NCBI GenBank assembly: GCA_001600095.1
Contig: BCIX01000001.1
Span: 1,116,001-1,180,000 of the forward strand
Source of the DNA: Bullera alba
Lineage: Eukaryota > Basidiomycota > Tremellomycetes > Tremellales > Bulleraceae
Reading direction: 5' to 3'
DNA: 64,000 bases
Part shown: in pieces, positions 32,318 to 46,200 of the stretch
Numbering within the stretch: the stretch's first letter is position 1
How the letters are laid out: each line of letters opens with the position of its first letter
Notes under the pieces: model-generated
Seen by the model: the letters and a program-made list of their open reading frames with translations, nothing else
Database searches by the model: none
Told to the model about the DNA's origin: nothing
Program-made: the position numbers and the translations under genes

Positions 32318-33417
32318 AGCGTCGCGTGTAAATCGCTGACCACGACAATATGCGTATGGGTATGTGAAGGACTAGAGGTCGGAGTAGCGTGCACAGGGAT
32401 CCAGGCTACCGTGTCCATCAGATTTCCAACTGAGTTGGCGTGGTGTGTCGTGGGTAGGGTCCCAGCCTCGCGCAGAATGAGTGAGATGAAGATCGGCCGT
32501 TGAGGTGGGCTTTGTCAGGTGAGCAAGGCGTGTCGTATGAGACTATTGATATTAGTACAACAAGGGACCAATACCAGGATACTGATACACTAGGTCGGGT
32601 AGGATCGAGTCGAGAGGTATAAAACAGGGCGAGGTGAGATAAGTGAAGTCCTGTGAAGTCTCATATCGTAGTTACTAGTCCCCACCTGAAGGGGACCGGT
32701 CGAGTTGAGTTATATTGGCCGGCCAGATTTCGCCGTGGACGCCCTGCTTGGTGAGCCTGAAACCCCCGCCCGGACGGCGCCGGTCTCACTGCGGCATCCA
32801 ATCGGCAGTGACTGAGTCTCGCAGCTGAGCTGGATGATCTCGTGACCTGAATAGGTGGTTCGCAAGAGTAGGTACGGCGTCCCAGTCCAACTTCCTGTCT
32901 CGGTCGTCCCCACTTGAGTCGGCCCGGTCGGAGTTGGTTTAGCCGAGCAGGTGGGAGAGGACTGCAGAGACTCCATATACGCTTGATAGCACTTGACACA
33001 ACGTCTACGCCCTCACGCAGCGCCCATACATCCACGGAGATAAGGCCTGAGACAAATGCAGGTGGCAGAGTGTTGCAAAGGACATTTCGGGTTCATCACT
33101 CGTTCAGACTCCGACCAAAGGATGCCCGTGCTCATCACGTTTCGGGCACGTTTCGACCCAGTAACCCAAAAGTCTAGGCTCGACGGGCCAAGCTCGGCAT
33201 AGCTCGGCATGCAGGTCAGTAGTTCCTTCACTAATCACTGATAGGAGCAAGCAGCTGAGCAAGCAGGTATGCTTGATGCATGCGATGCTGATCTTCGCAG
33301 TAGTACACTCATACCTGTACTCTACGCCTTACAAGGGCCATTCCCTAAAGCTCGTCAGCCCTGTGCATCAACGCGACCGAGCACGCCATGTGACCTTATC
33401 GCTCAATCACCGATCAC
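32318..33417. other. Intergenic, 1.1 kb
   Basis: Between aldehyde dehydrogenase (stop side) and the deacylase promoter. Open frames at 32661-33231 show no domain. A short repeat of AGCTCGGCAT occurs near 33191-33211. No gene supported. Confidence 0.4.
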
Positions 33418-35362
33418 TCACATTGTTTGCGTCAGGTTTTGATGGACCGCTTTGACCTGTTTAGGGTTTCGTTTCATCAGCCCCAAACTTCTAAACTCAA
33501 CACCCCTTGCACTTGACCGACGACTCCCGAGTCGACTCCGATCGCAACGTTTCACCCGGCGAATGACAAAATGCCTCACCTGTGTGTATGCCTCCAACCC
33601 ATATGTCCCCAGTTCCCGTCCGATACCGCTCATCTTGAATCCTCCGAAAGGTACGCCAGCGTGGAGCAAGGCATACTGGTTGCACCATACTGTACCGGCC
33701 TGTAACGCCCCTGAGACCCTCGTGACTTGTTTATGGTCATTCGAGTGGATGGCGGCAGCCAAGCCGTAGGTCGTGTCGTTAGCCAGCGCTATGCCCTGCT
33801 CCTCGGTTTTGAACTTGGACACATTAACTACTGGCCCAAAGATCTATATCGTCAGCATTGTCGCGGGAATGAGGCTCACCTCTTCCTTGACCACCTTCAT
33901 ACTGTCATTTACATCGGCAAGGATCGTTGGCTCGACCCAATATCCGCCGCCCGTCTTGCTCCACTTTTGTCCACCAGTCACAATCTTGGCTCCTTCGCTC
34001 TTTCCCGAGTCTATGTAGCCGAGGACTTTGTCGCGTTGAGCAGAGGAGATCAGAGGGCCGAAGGATGTATCGGCATCGGAGGGCTGCTTGTCAGTCTACT
34101 TCCTGGACCATTACCCACCTGTCCGATAGCGCAAGCCTCTGCGTTCTTCTTGAGCGCAGCCACGAACTCGTCGTACACGCCTTCTTGGACATACACCTAC
34201 GTGTAAGCGAGATGATACTGAGGGAACACTCACTCTACTAGCGGCGCAACAGTCCTGGCCAGAGTTGAAGAATATTCCCATAGCCGTCCAAGCTGCGGCT
34301 TGCTCGATATCGGCAGAGTCAAAGACCAGTGAAGGAGACTTCCCGCCTAACTCTAGAGTGACTTTCTTCAGGTTGGACTCTGCAGCCGCTATCGAGATCC
34401 GACGACCAGTCACAACAGATCCGGTAAACGCAACCTGAACATTATTAGCCTCGATTCACGGCTTTCATACCCACCTTGTCGATATCCATATGCCTGGATA
34501 TGGCATCTCCGGTGGTGGCTCCGAGACCCGGCACGGTGTTGATCACTCCGGCTGGGAAACCCGCCTCTTTCGCCAGTTCGCACATGACCAAAGCGGTGAT
34601 TGGGGTGAGCTCGGATGGCTTCATGATCACACAGCAGCCTGCCGCCAGAGCCGGTGCGACTTTCCAGGCCCACATCATGAGTGGATAGTTCCAAGGGATA
34701 CTGCTGGTCAGCACAGCATTGGTCTGGCCAGACCCACATCTGACCACAGACGCCGATGGGCTGGTGGAGAGTGTATGCAAACTTCTCCTTGCCAAAGTGG
34801 TTGATTGTCTGACCGAAGAACTTGTCGGATAGACCGGCAAAGTACCTCAAGCAAGCGATCGAGTCGACGACATCCACCTCTCTGCGAAGGTCAACACAAG
34901 TTCGACAGTGAGAGCTCACCTGGCGATCTTGATACCCTTTCCGCTGTCCAAACTCTCGAGTGCTGCTAACTTCTCTAAGTCCCGTTCCATCAGGTCCGCC
35001 AGCTTGTTCAACACTGACTACGATTCAGCACCGACCGATGCTTGAGTGACTCGACTCACAAATGCCTCGCTCCGCTCCGTGGATGTTCTGTCCCCAAGTT
35101 GTATCGAAAGCGGTTCTCGCAGCTTTTACAGCGTCATCTACATCTTGCTTTTGGCCATGGGCAATCTCCACGATCGTCTCCCCATTCGCGGGGTTCACTG
35201 TCGCTACCGTGGCTCCCGTTGCAGCAGGTCGAAACTCATTGTTGCTACAATAGAGTCAGTGGGTCGCTATGTGTTGGGCAGCTGAACTACTCACATGAAG
35301 ACTCCGGTCGGAATGGAAACCTGGCCTAGTTTTGGAACGGAGATCTCGACGTGAGTTGACAT
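33418..35362 (-). CDS. NAD(P)-dependent aldehyde dehydrogenase
   Basis: About 500 residues over many short exons from the ATG at 35362. The ALDH blocks appear in order: [49 protein letters not shown] cofactor region ([14 protein letters not shown]), [11 protein letters not shown], the catalytic glutamate in [12 protein letters not shown], the catalytic cysteine in [19 protein letters not shown]-type [13 protein letters not shown], and [15 protein letters not shown]. The C-terminal [11 protein letters not shown] is restored by removing a final intron. It oxidises aldehydes to acids. An in-frame upstream ATG at 35440 would add 26 residues (MRSSVLANLSRTKLYPTRLT...) with mitochondrial presequence character, so cytosolic and mitochondrial forms may come from one gene. 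It belongs to the run of same-strand metabolic genes. Confidence 0.9.
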
Positions 35363-35977
35363 TGTTCGCAAGAGTCGTAGCGTTAGTCGTGTTGGGTAGA
35401 GCTTCGTTCTGGATAGATTCGCCAGCACACTCGATCTCATAGCTATGCTGAGAGTGGTATCGAGGACATGCAGCGACTCATAGCTACACTCAGACTGCCC
35501 ACCGGCAAGCTCGCAAGCTCGCAACGTGATCTCAAGCGCTTTCTCTGATAGCCGCGGCCGCGCCGGCCGGCAGGAGCGCGGAGGTAAGCGCGATAACCGC
35601 GAACAGCACTCGTGACTGCAATAAGTCGTGGTCGACCTGTTTCAAACAGCTTCCATGTATATCTTCAGCGAGGACAACCAGCAGGGACTGTCAGATGCGG
35701 CTTCTGTTGACAGCCTAGAAACCATCATTCCAATTGATGGTCAATGGTCGATGCAAACGATTTGATCGGGCGGCGCTCAGATAATTGAAGTGAGACGGGA
35801 TGAATTTGGCTGTTTCTGCCGCGCCCTATCTTATCATCCGCTTGTAAATCATCCCATCGCACAACTATCCTCTCAAGCTGTCGTCACTCCCAGGCGTCCC
35901 AAACATAGTTCCCGCGCGAGCTTGCAGCTCTCAAGAGGAAAAAGAGCGAATCGAGGTAACGGGACATATCCGCGACG
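35363..35977. other. Divergent promoter region
   Basis: Separates aldehyde dehydrogenase (-) from the Zn2Cys6 regulator (+). The part up to 35440 may be translated as an N-terminal extension of the dehydrogenase. The rest shows a GC-rich CCGCGGCCGCGCCGGCCGGC patch near 35552-35571 and no genes. Confidence 0.45.
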
Positions 35978-38077
35978 ATGAGTTCAAACACGACTGCTTC
36001 GCCGCACTCGCTTCCTGGAACGGAGGTCGTTGCCGGTTCGTCCACCGGGCCCGACACCAATGAAGCTTGGAGAAAGAGGAGGAAAGTGACTCGATCCAAG
36101 GCTGGCTGCTTGTGCTGCAGGAAGAGGAGGAAAAAATGCGACATGGTGAAACCGGAATGTCTAGCTTGTGGGAGATTGCAGATTGTGAGTCTGGCATACT
36201 TCGTGAGTTAGGGCAGTCCCTAACCTAGCCTTAGACTTGCGAATGGCCTACTCTCCGCAGCATGATGAATACCCCTCCCCGATCTGATGTCGAGCCATCG
36301 CTCACGCCCTCGAGAGATGCCACAGAGGGACCAACTGCGCGACAGGGGGAATCCACACCCATCTCAATACCCAACATGACGGAGGATTCGGCGGCCGACG
36401 GGTTGATGGATCTCTTCTCCTCAGAGCAGCCTGACTACCAGACCTTGAGCTCGACACTGGGATCAGCTGATCAAGGGGGACCTTCTGGGTCCAACACAGC
36501 CCAGAACGATCTTGATGTGTTTGGGTTTGACGAAGTGAGTCAGATGGTTGGGACCGAGCTGACCTTCAGAGTACACTTCAACTTTGGGCAGCAGACTGCC
36601 TTCCGTCGCTGAATGGTCAACCGGTCAATCCATTCGACTCACTCAACGACCTGTTATTCCCAGATCCACCTCACCCAGCCACGCAAACGACGCCGGCGCC
36701 ATTGCAGAACACCGACTCGCATCAGGCCATCCTCGCTCATTATCAAGAGAGCTTGTCGAATCTGGTCTCATGTAGTGATGGTGAACACGCTCCAAACTCC
36801 TACGACGCATTCACCGCACTTGCCAATGCCTCGATGACCAGCTCGGCTGGACAGGGATTACATCTCAGTGTGCTAGCTTGGGCGGGGAGGCATATGGTGA
36901 ATCAGGGGCAGCTGAAGTATGAGGCCGTCAGCGAGCGTTTGGGAACGCAAGCGTCGCAAATCATCCTTGACATGCTGGCGAGGGACGTTGAGACGAGGGT
37001 TCTCGAGAGTAAAGAGTTTGTGACGCTTTTTGCTGGGATATTGATGCTCGTGCAGTACAAGGTGAGTCGCACACTCATTCTGTAGCTGACAACCAGATTT
37101 GCCGGGGAGACGTGTGGGGTTTTGATCTCTACATCGCCCATCTCTCCCGCCTGTCGTCTATTATATTCCCAGAGAGGCCTACTGTGGAGCTATCGAGAAC
37201 ACAATGGGACTTGTAAGTGCTCACTGAACTGGACCAAGCTGATATCAGCTTCGAAAATTTGGTATACCACGATACGGTCGTGAGTGATCTCACTTAAATT
37301 TAAGCTGATATCAGAGCTCCTCCTTGATGACCAGAGGACCGATCGTACCGGAGGCCACCCTCTTAGCATACACTCGACCCAACATCGATTCTCTGCACAC
37401 CTTGACGGGAGTCAGCCTAGAATCATTCTGCATTATGCACCGCATCGCCAGCCTTTACCGCCAGAAGCGCTCCGTTGTCACGGATGAAGCTCTGGCCGAT
37501 CTCATGGGGGCGTCCACAAGGGTCGAGAAGGACTTGGAGCGTGAAAAACAAAGGTTGGACATGTCCGTTAGAGGTGAGTTCATGAGCCCCGTGAGGTCTA
37601 GCTTATTATTCCTCAGCCAAACCACACCTCTCGTCCCATCGATACTTTCACGAAGCGTTCAGAATCGCTTGCCTCCTTCAGCTTCGGGTGTTCGTGCTCG
37701 GCAACACGCCTTCCTCACTGAACGTCAGGTTCCTGGTCAGACGCGCATTGTCGCTTCTCGAGGCGATGGCAGATCAAGATCTTCCCGGATTCTGCTCGGC
37801 CCATTGGGTTATATTCACCACTGCCGCTTGTGCGACACCTGGAGGATCGAGCCCCGGAGAGCCTGACGATCGTCAGCGAGTCGGAAGGGTATACGAGAAG
37901 GCGATGTGAGTGTCACTTCGTGACTTGTGTTGATACGACAGCAATCTCGCATTCCTCAATACGTCCCGATCGCGCAAGATTGTCGAGGATGTGTGGTCGA
38001 AGAACCAGGAGGGTCGGATCCTTGTCGACTGGGTCGACATTTTGGCAGAGTACGACTGGGAGATTATATTTGCATGA
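35978..38077 (+). CDS. Zn2Cys6 transcription factor with Fungal_trans_2 domain
   Basis: Predicted 609 residues from exons 35978-36184, 36235-36534, 36570-37061, 37097-37212, 37249-37279, 37315-37573, 37617-37905 and 37942-38077. A complete binuclear cluster spans intron 1: KAGCLCCRKRRKKC then DMVKPECLACGRLQI|TCEW (C-x2-C-x6-C-x6-C-x2-C-x6-C), preceded by basic RKRRKVTRSK. Acidic and Ser-rich linker next, then helices of the Fungal_trans_2 type (LAHYQESLSNLVSC, YEAVSERLGTQASQI, SFCIMHRIASLYRQKR, HEAFRIACLLQLRVFVLG). The end is SRSRKIVEDVWSKNQEGRIL. DNA-binding activator or repressor in the nucleus. It is divergent from the aldehyde dehydrogenase, so it is a candidate local regulator, which is inference only. 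Confidence 0.85.
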
Positions 38078-38104
38078 AATGGTGCAACGATTCTAGTAAT
38101 GTGT

Positions 38105-40250
38105 TTATGTCATCGCGGTCGACTCCTCGGAGGACATGCTGTCGAACCTTCTTCGTCCGCCGGCTCCTTCGAGCTCCTTGGCCTCGTTGCCCTCGACGTG
38201 TCGAGTGGTTCCGGTGAATCGGCCCGCTTTCTTGTCGTCCCTGGCGACGACGGTAGCAAGGTCGTAGTGCTTCCACTTTCGAGTAGGTATTCGGGCCTCC
38301 ATCATGAAGCTGTCGCCGGGTGAGTAGCTGTCTGACAAACACAGCACTTTCACTCACTTGATCTCCTCGAGCGTTCGACCGCTAGTTTCTGGGATGCAGA
38401 AGTAGACAAAGGCAACCGACAGGAACCCGCCGAATGCGTAGATCTGAAAAGTTAGTGGGTATTACTGATTTGAGTGCTCACGAATCCAATCATGGGTCCG
38501 AGACCGGCGTCCTGCGGCTGGAAAAGGTATGGCAAGGTGAAAGTGACGGCCCAAGCGGACACCCAGAACAAAGTGGTACCGATTGACAGGTGTTTCTGTC
38601 TGTTTCTTCCGGTCGACATCTCAGCAGCACTAATAAGCGTTAGCACTGATCAAGGCTTGATCAGGTTCAGACTCACACGACCCAGGCGATAGGACCCCAA
38701 GCGACGTTGAAGGCAAAGACGTAGAGGCAGATCATGGCAGCAATGGCCTTTCCAAGGGATTTATGCTCGGCGAGGTATTCGATGAATGTGCCGTGGCCGG
38801 CAATAGCACCTAGGATTCCGACGACCAACAAGGTGAGGAACATGAAGATACCGGTGTAGATGAGCAGAGGTCGTCTGCCGAATCGGCCGACAATGAAGAA
38901 ACTGGCAATAACACCAAGAACCTCGATCACATCGACGATCTAGTAGACAGGTGAGCAAGGTTCTCAGCCTGAGATGTGTTATGGACTCACGATGGTAATG
39001 ACAAAAGTGTCGTCAAGTCCAACAAGGGTGAAGAAGGTTGTAGTGTACGAAAAGATGAACTGGACACCCGAGATTTGCTGCGAGACCAGGATACCGACTG
39101 TGCAGAATAGCTTTCTCCTTTCAACAGGGTTGGTCCACAGGTCGCTCCATTTCGATTGACCGCTCGAAGACTCTGCCTCCTCTTCCCTCGACTTGTTGAG
39201 AATGGCCAGTTGTTCTTGAATGAGCAACTCGTAGTCGTCAGAGTCCTTGTGGATCTTGACCAAGGCTCGCTCTGCCTTGTCCGCTTTGCCCTTGTACAGC
39301 AGCCATCGAGCTGGACAGTCAGCAAAGGCTGTTGAGGGGTGGACTTACGAGACTCTGGGATGATGAACAGAGCTCCGGCGAGCAAGACGACCCAGACGAG
39401 GTTGATAGCGATGGGGATTCGCCACGACGCCGTGGACTCGATGCTGTGCGTCCCGAGACCAACGCACGCTCCGATGACTTGGCCGATTGCCAGCATCAGC
39501 TGCCAACTGGATACACAGGCACCTCGGATCTCCATGGGAGGGATTTCAGAGAGGTAGAGGGGCGCACTGTGAGATGTCAGCGATAGCCGCTGTAGGATGG
39601 AGGAAGTCATTCTCACGCGTTGGAGATGATTCCAATACCCATACCCGCAATCAGTCGACCGACAGTGAGGAGACTGTCGTCAGCGTTGTTACCTGTAATA
39701 CACTCACGCTCCGCTTCCGATGACAATCATCTGCAAGACGATACCGATAGCGACGAAAGTGATAGCAGAAGCTAGACCGCCTTTACGGCCGGACCAGTCA
39801 CTGACACCGATATGAGCAAAGGCCTTTACAGTTTTATACAGCCTTGCTCACCCAATAGGTCCTGCCAAGAGCGATCCGACGACCTCTCCGACCTGGATGA
39901 TAGAGACCCATAGGGATTGATCACCACTGGAGATCGAGTAGCCATTCTCCGCTTTAGGGTCGGCGTCTCCGAATTGTCGGACTATTTCTCAGCAAGACTC
40001 CTTCAGATGTGTCACTCACCGAAGGTAGGCGTCTCGAGGAGAGAGGTAAAGTAGGTACCATCGTAACCGTACAGAATTGGGGCAATGGTGACCAGCGCGC
40101 AAAAGATGATGGCTCGGCGGTAGTCTGCAATGGAGAATGTTCCTATCAGCTGGCTGCGGAGAAAATACTCTCAGGTGAGTACCCACCTTTGGAGAAGATG
40201 TCGAGGTAGCTGTTGAGCCCCTCGCTGGAGGTAGTGACGGCGGCGACCAT
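38105..40250 (-). CDS. MFS sugar porter
   Basis: Full-length multi-exon sugar transporter from the ATG at 40250 (MVAAVTTSSEGLNSYLDIFS) to the stop at 38105. Membrane and signature segments are seen across exons: YGYDGTYFTSLLETPTF near the N-terminus, SAPLYLSEIPPMEIRGACVS, SSWQLMLAIGQVIGACVGLG, RFPIAINLVWVVLLAGALFI-type helix and PESPR-like IIPESR, a QQISGVQFIFSYTTTFF helix, GRFGRRPLLIY, and the terminal IPETSGRTLEEI. The last intron can end at two in-phase acceptors. Removal of 48 nt gives the family-like NFMMEARIPTRKW. Proton-coupled hexose-type uptake is expected; the exact substrate is unknown. It is convergent with the Zn2Cys6 gene, 27 bp away. Confidence 0.85.
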
Positions 40251-41159
40251 AGTTGTTGATCGTTTCCAGTCAGTAAGTGATGGTGGTATAAAGGTCAAGA
40301 TCAAGATCAGTCAATCGTCGTCGTCGTCGAGCGCAGGGTATCTGGTGTTGATTTCTGAAAACCCTCTGCTCGCTGGTCACTGCTGGTCAGTGGTCGGGGT
40401 CTCTGCTCTAACCTCAAAGCGGTCTAACGACCCCTGGACCTAGCGAACCCCAGCTGCGTCACAATAAATTGGCACAGGACAACAAGATCCTGGCAAGCCC
40501 CAAGCATTCCGAAATAGACCATAGTCCTCCAGAGGTGACCCAGGGTGACCCCGACCATGCCGAAGAGGAAGATGTGGGCAAGAGGAGGATGTGCTCAGGA
40601 CAGCTGCGCAAAAAGAACCTGAAAATACCAATTCCAATGGATCCAGTGCTTACGGCAACGCTAGCTCTTCCCGGCGGCAACGGCGTCGGATCTGAGGTCA
40701 GCGGAGGCTTCTCGCCTCTTCTCGCTTAACGCCCACGACGCGAATGGCGTCACGTCGGGAATGGCTTAGGACGTCTCTATCTCCGCGGGAGTGACGGTGA
40801 CGGTCGGGACTCATCGACCTCGGACGTGGACCTGTCCTGACCCGCAGGAGCTCGGAGACTGACGCGCTCGGTAGTAAATCGGGATCTGCCAAGCTGAAGT
40901 GATAGTGAGGGAAGCCACCAGTACTGAGTACTGAGTACTGAGTACTGAGCCGCCTGATGATATCCTTCGGGTCGGGATTGGGGCGGATTCCAAGGCCTCG
41001 CACGTACAGCCGCAGGACCTTGACCTGCCTCAAAATGACAGAACAGCACTCACGTGGACTGCTGGAGACTGCTGGCGACGTTGCTCTGTGTAACACCCTA
41101 TGACACCCGATTCCTTCATGCGCACTGTGACCATATCCCCCTATCGCGGACATGCATGA
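40251..41159. other. Intergenic, transporter promoter and MPK1 terminator
   Basis: No supported gene. Holds a 7-bp tandem repeat at 40920-40949. Apparent frames at 40469-40729 and 40698-41153 lack domains or splice sites. Confidence 0.4.
40920..40949. repeat. (AGTACTG)4 tandem repeat
   Basis: Four full copies and a partial fifth of a 7-bp unit containing the palindrome AGTACT, in the intergenic region between the sugar porter and MPK1. Confidence 0.9.
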
Positions 41160-42961
<1,802 letters not shown>

Positions 42962-43218
42962 CGTACTCAGAGTGCTGTATGTAGTCGGACGTCGAAATGC
43001 AACAGATCAAAGGAGACCTAACCCTCATCCGCATAGCCTTTAGCTCGCCCTATGCTGGCCCGCATGATTCAACGCAGCAAATGCGGGGTCTCCAAAGCCA
43101 AGTGCTTGATTACATAAGTTTTGATTTCGCTTGAATCAATTTCCTGTCCAGTCAGCTTCACCTCTCAACGTCCTCAACATCACAAATCACACCCAACAAC
43201 CCAGTCAGCACCGTCAGG

Positions 43219-46200
43219 ATGGCCGGAGAATCGAGCGCAGGACCGTCAAAGGTCACAAAACCGGCTGTGAGAAAGGCTGCTCCGACAGCGTCAGCAGCGC
43301 CGAAAGCCAAAGTCGCCCGAGCGGGCGCAACTATCCCCGCTCAAGCTATGCCCAAGCGGACGGCAAAGAGTGGCACAGCCAAGACTGCAGGCGTCCCCCC
43401 TCCTGTCCAAGACACCAAACCACAAGTGAATGCCGGCGAGGAGGAATGGGCGGAGTTGATGCGCGGTGGCAAGGGCAAGGGAACGGATTGGTACGCCAAA
43501 GGTGTCAAGAGCGTCCAGGTATGTCTTTTGCGAGTCGCGCAGAGCTGACGACAGGATAAATGGGAGCTGCTGCCTGCTTTCCTCAAGGTCAAAGGTCTGG
43601 TCAAACAGCATCTCGACTCGTTCAACTATTTCATCAATGTCGACATCAAGGCCATCCTCGCGGCAAACTCGCTCGTCGTTTCCGACGTCGATCACATGTC
43701 CTACATCCGCTATACGGACATTCGAGTGACACCGCCCAGTCGAAAAGATGACTCTGCCGGGTCGTCAGTATTCACTCCGATGGAATGTAGATTGACCGAC
43801 TCGTCTTATTGCGGACGGATATGGGTCGATATCGAGTACACGCATGAGAATGCCATCAAGAGGCAGAGAAACATTCCTATCGGCTGGATTCCGATCATGC
43901 TCCGGAGCGAGCTGTGTCATCTCAGTGGAAGGAATGAGAAGGAGCTGGCAAGGATGGGAGAGTGTCCGATGGACCCTGGAGGTTACTTTGTGGTCAAGGG
44001 CACGGAGAAAGTCATTCTGGTTCAAGAACAGTTGAGCAAGAATCGTATCATTGTCATGACGGATCCGAAGAAGGACGTAGTCACAGCAGAGGTCACTTCG
44101 TGAGTGAATCATCGTAGGGTAGTGCTAATCACAGATCCACGCACGATCGAGTCGTCAAGACATATGTTACGACGAAAGCGAAGCGGCTGTACCTTCGCCA
44201 CAATTCGTTCAAGGATCCAATACCCATTGTGGTTGCCCTCAAAGCCATGGGCATTACCTCGGACAAGGAGATCCTGCAACTAGCATGTGGCCCAGATGAG
44301 CGATTCCAGGAGCTCTTTGGTATCTCGATTGAGGAGACCGCAAGGTAAGTCAACTTGTTCTGACCTGGCTGACGACAGACTTGGCATCTTTACTCGGCGA
44401 CAGGCATTAGACTGGATCGGAGTTAGAGTATCTGCCGGTATGGAGAAGGAGGATCGGGGTGTCAAGCTACTCCCGCATGAGATTGCCCAGCAAGCACTAG
44501 CAGCGATGGTTCTTGGACACGTGCCAGTCAGGGACATGAACTTCCGACCAAAGTGCATTTACCTTGCCACAATGGCGAGGCGAGTCTTGATGGCGATGAT
44601 TGACGAGAAGATGGTGGATGACAGAGATTACGTCGGAAACAAGCGTCTCGAGCTGTGAGTCAGGATTGCAAGGATGAAAGCTGATATAGTAGTGCGGGAC
44701 AATTGTTATCCCTACTCTTCGAAGACTCGTTCAAGACATTCAACAGTGATCTGAAGAAACGCATGGACAAGGTCCTGGAGAAGAAGTCTCGGGCTCAGGC
44801 TTTCGATGCCAGTGCCCAGCTCAAGCAGATGAACGACATGATCAGCACGGCATTCGTCAGGTCGATATCCACTGGAAACTGGTCGCTCAAGCGTTTCCAC
44901 GTCGAACGAGCAGGAGTCACCCATGTCCTCTCGAGACTATCGTTCATCGCCGCACTGGGTATGATGACGAGAATATCCTCTCAATTCGAAAAGACGAGAA
45001 AGGTATCCGGGCCCCGAGCACTGCAGCCCTCTCAGTGGGGCATGTTGTGTACTTCCGATACACCAGAAGGAGAGGCTTGTGGATTGGTCAAGAATCTGGC
45101 ACTCATGACGCACATCACTACCGATGTGCCAGAAGAACCGCTCATCAAAGTGGCCTTCATGCTTGGAGTCGAGGACATTTCGCTATGTACCGGCGAGGAG
45201 CTGTATCGACCTGGTGTGCACATGGTCCAGGTGAACGGTACTTTGATCGGAGTCACCAACACGGCGAGAAAGTTTGTCAGGACGTTCCGAAAACTCAGAC
45301 GATCTGGACGGACATCAGAATTCGTCTCGATTTATATCAACCACCACCAAAAGATCATCTACATCTCAGGCGATGGTGGACGGATTTGTCGACCGATGAT
45401 CATCGTGGAGAAGGGAAGGCCGAGGGTGACTTCGGAACACATGGCACTGTTGAAACAGCGCAAAGTTACCTTTGACCACTTTCTCCGTTCCGGTCTCGTC
45501 GAATATCTCGATGTTAACGAGGAGAACGACAGTTTCATCGCTTGTTACGAGCATGAGATTGGAGAGAACACCACGCATCTCGAAATCGAGCCTTTCACCA
45601 TCCTCGGTGCGGTCGCCGGTCTGATCCCATATCCCCATCACAACCAATCCCCGCGAAACACCTACCAATGTGCGATGGGAAAGCAAGCGATCGGAGCGAT
45701 CGCCTACAACCAGCTCAACCGAATCGACACGCTTCTCTACCTGATGACATATCCACAACAGCCCATGGTCAAGACCAAGACTATCGAATTGGTCGGATAC
45801 GACAAGCTGCCCGCTGGACAGAACGCCACTGTCGCCGTCATGTCTTACTCTGGGTACGATATCGAAGACGCTCTCATTCTCAACAAGGCCAGTGTGGATC
45901 GAGGCTTTGGTCGATGTCATATCCTAAAGAAACAGACGATCCCACTGAGGCGGTTCAACAATGGCGCGACAGAGCGTCTGGCCTATCCCGTCGACCCGCA
46001 GCGACCAGAGCTGTATACCTGGATCGACAAGGCAGATGGCATGTGTGGACCTGGCGCCAACATCGGCCCTGGTCAGATCATGGTGTCGAGAGAAACGCCT
46101 CTGGATACACGGACAACGAGCGCTTCCACAGCGGATACGCAATACAAACCAACCCCCGTGATACACAAGTTGAACGAGCCGACCTTTATCGACAAGGTCA

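Noticed and set aside
33727..34241. Plus-strand frames opposite aldehyde dehydrogenase
   Set aside because: All conserved ALDH motifs are on the minus strand; these are shadows.
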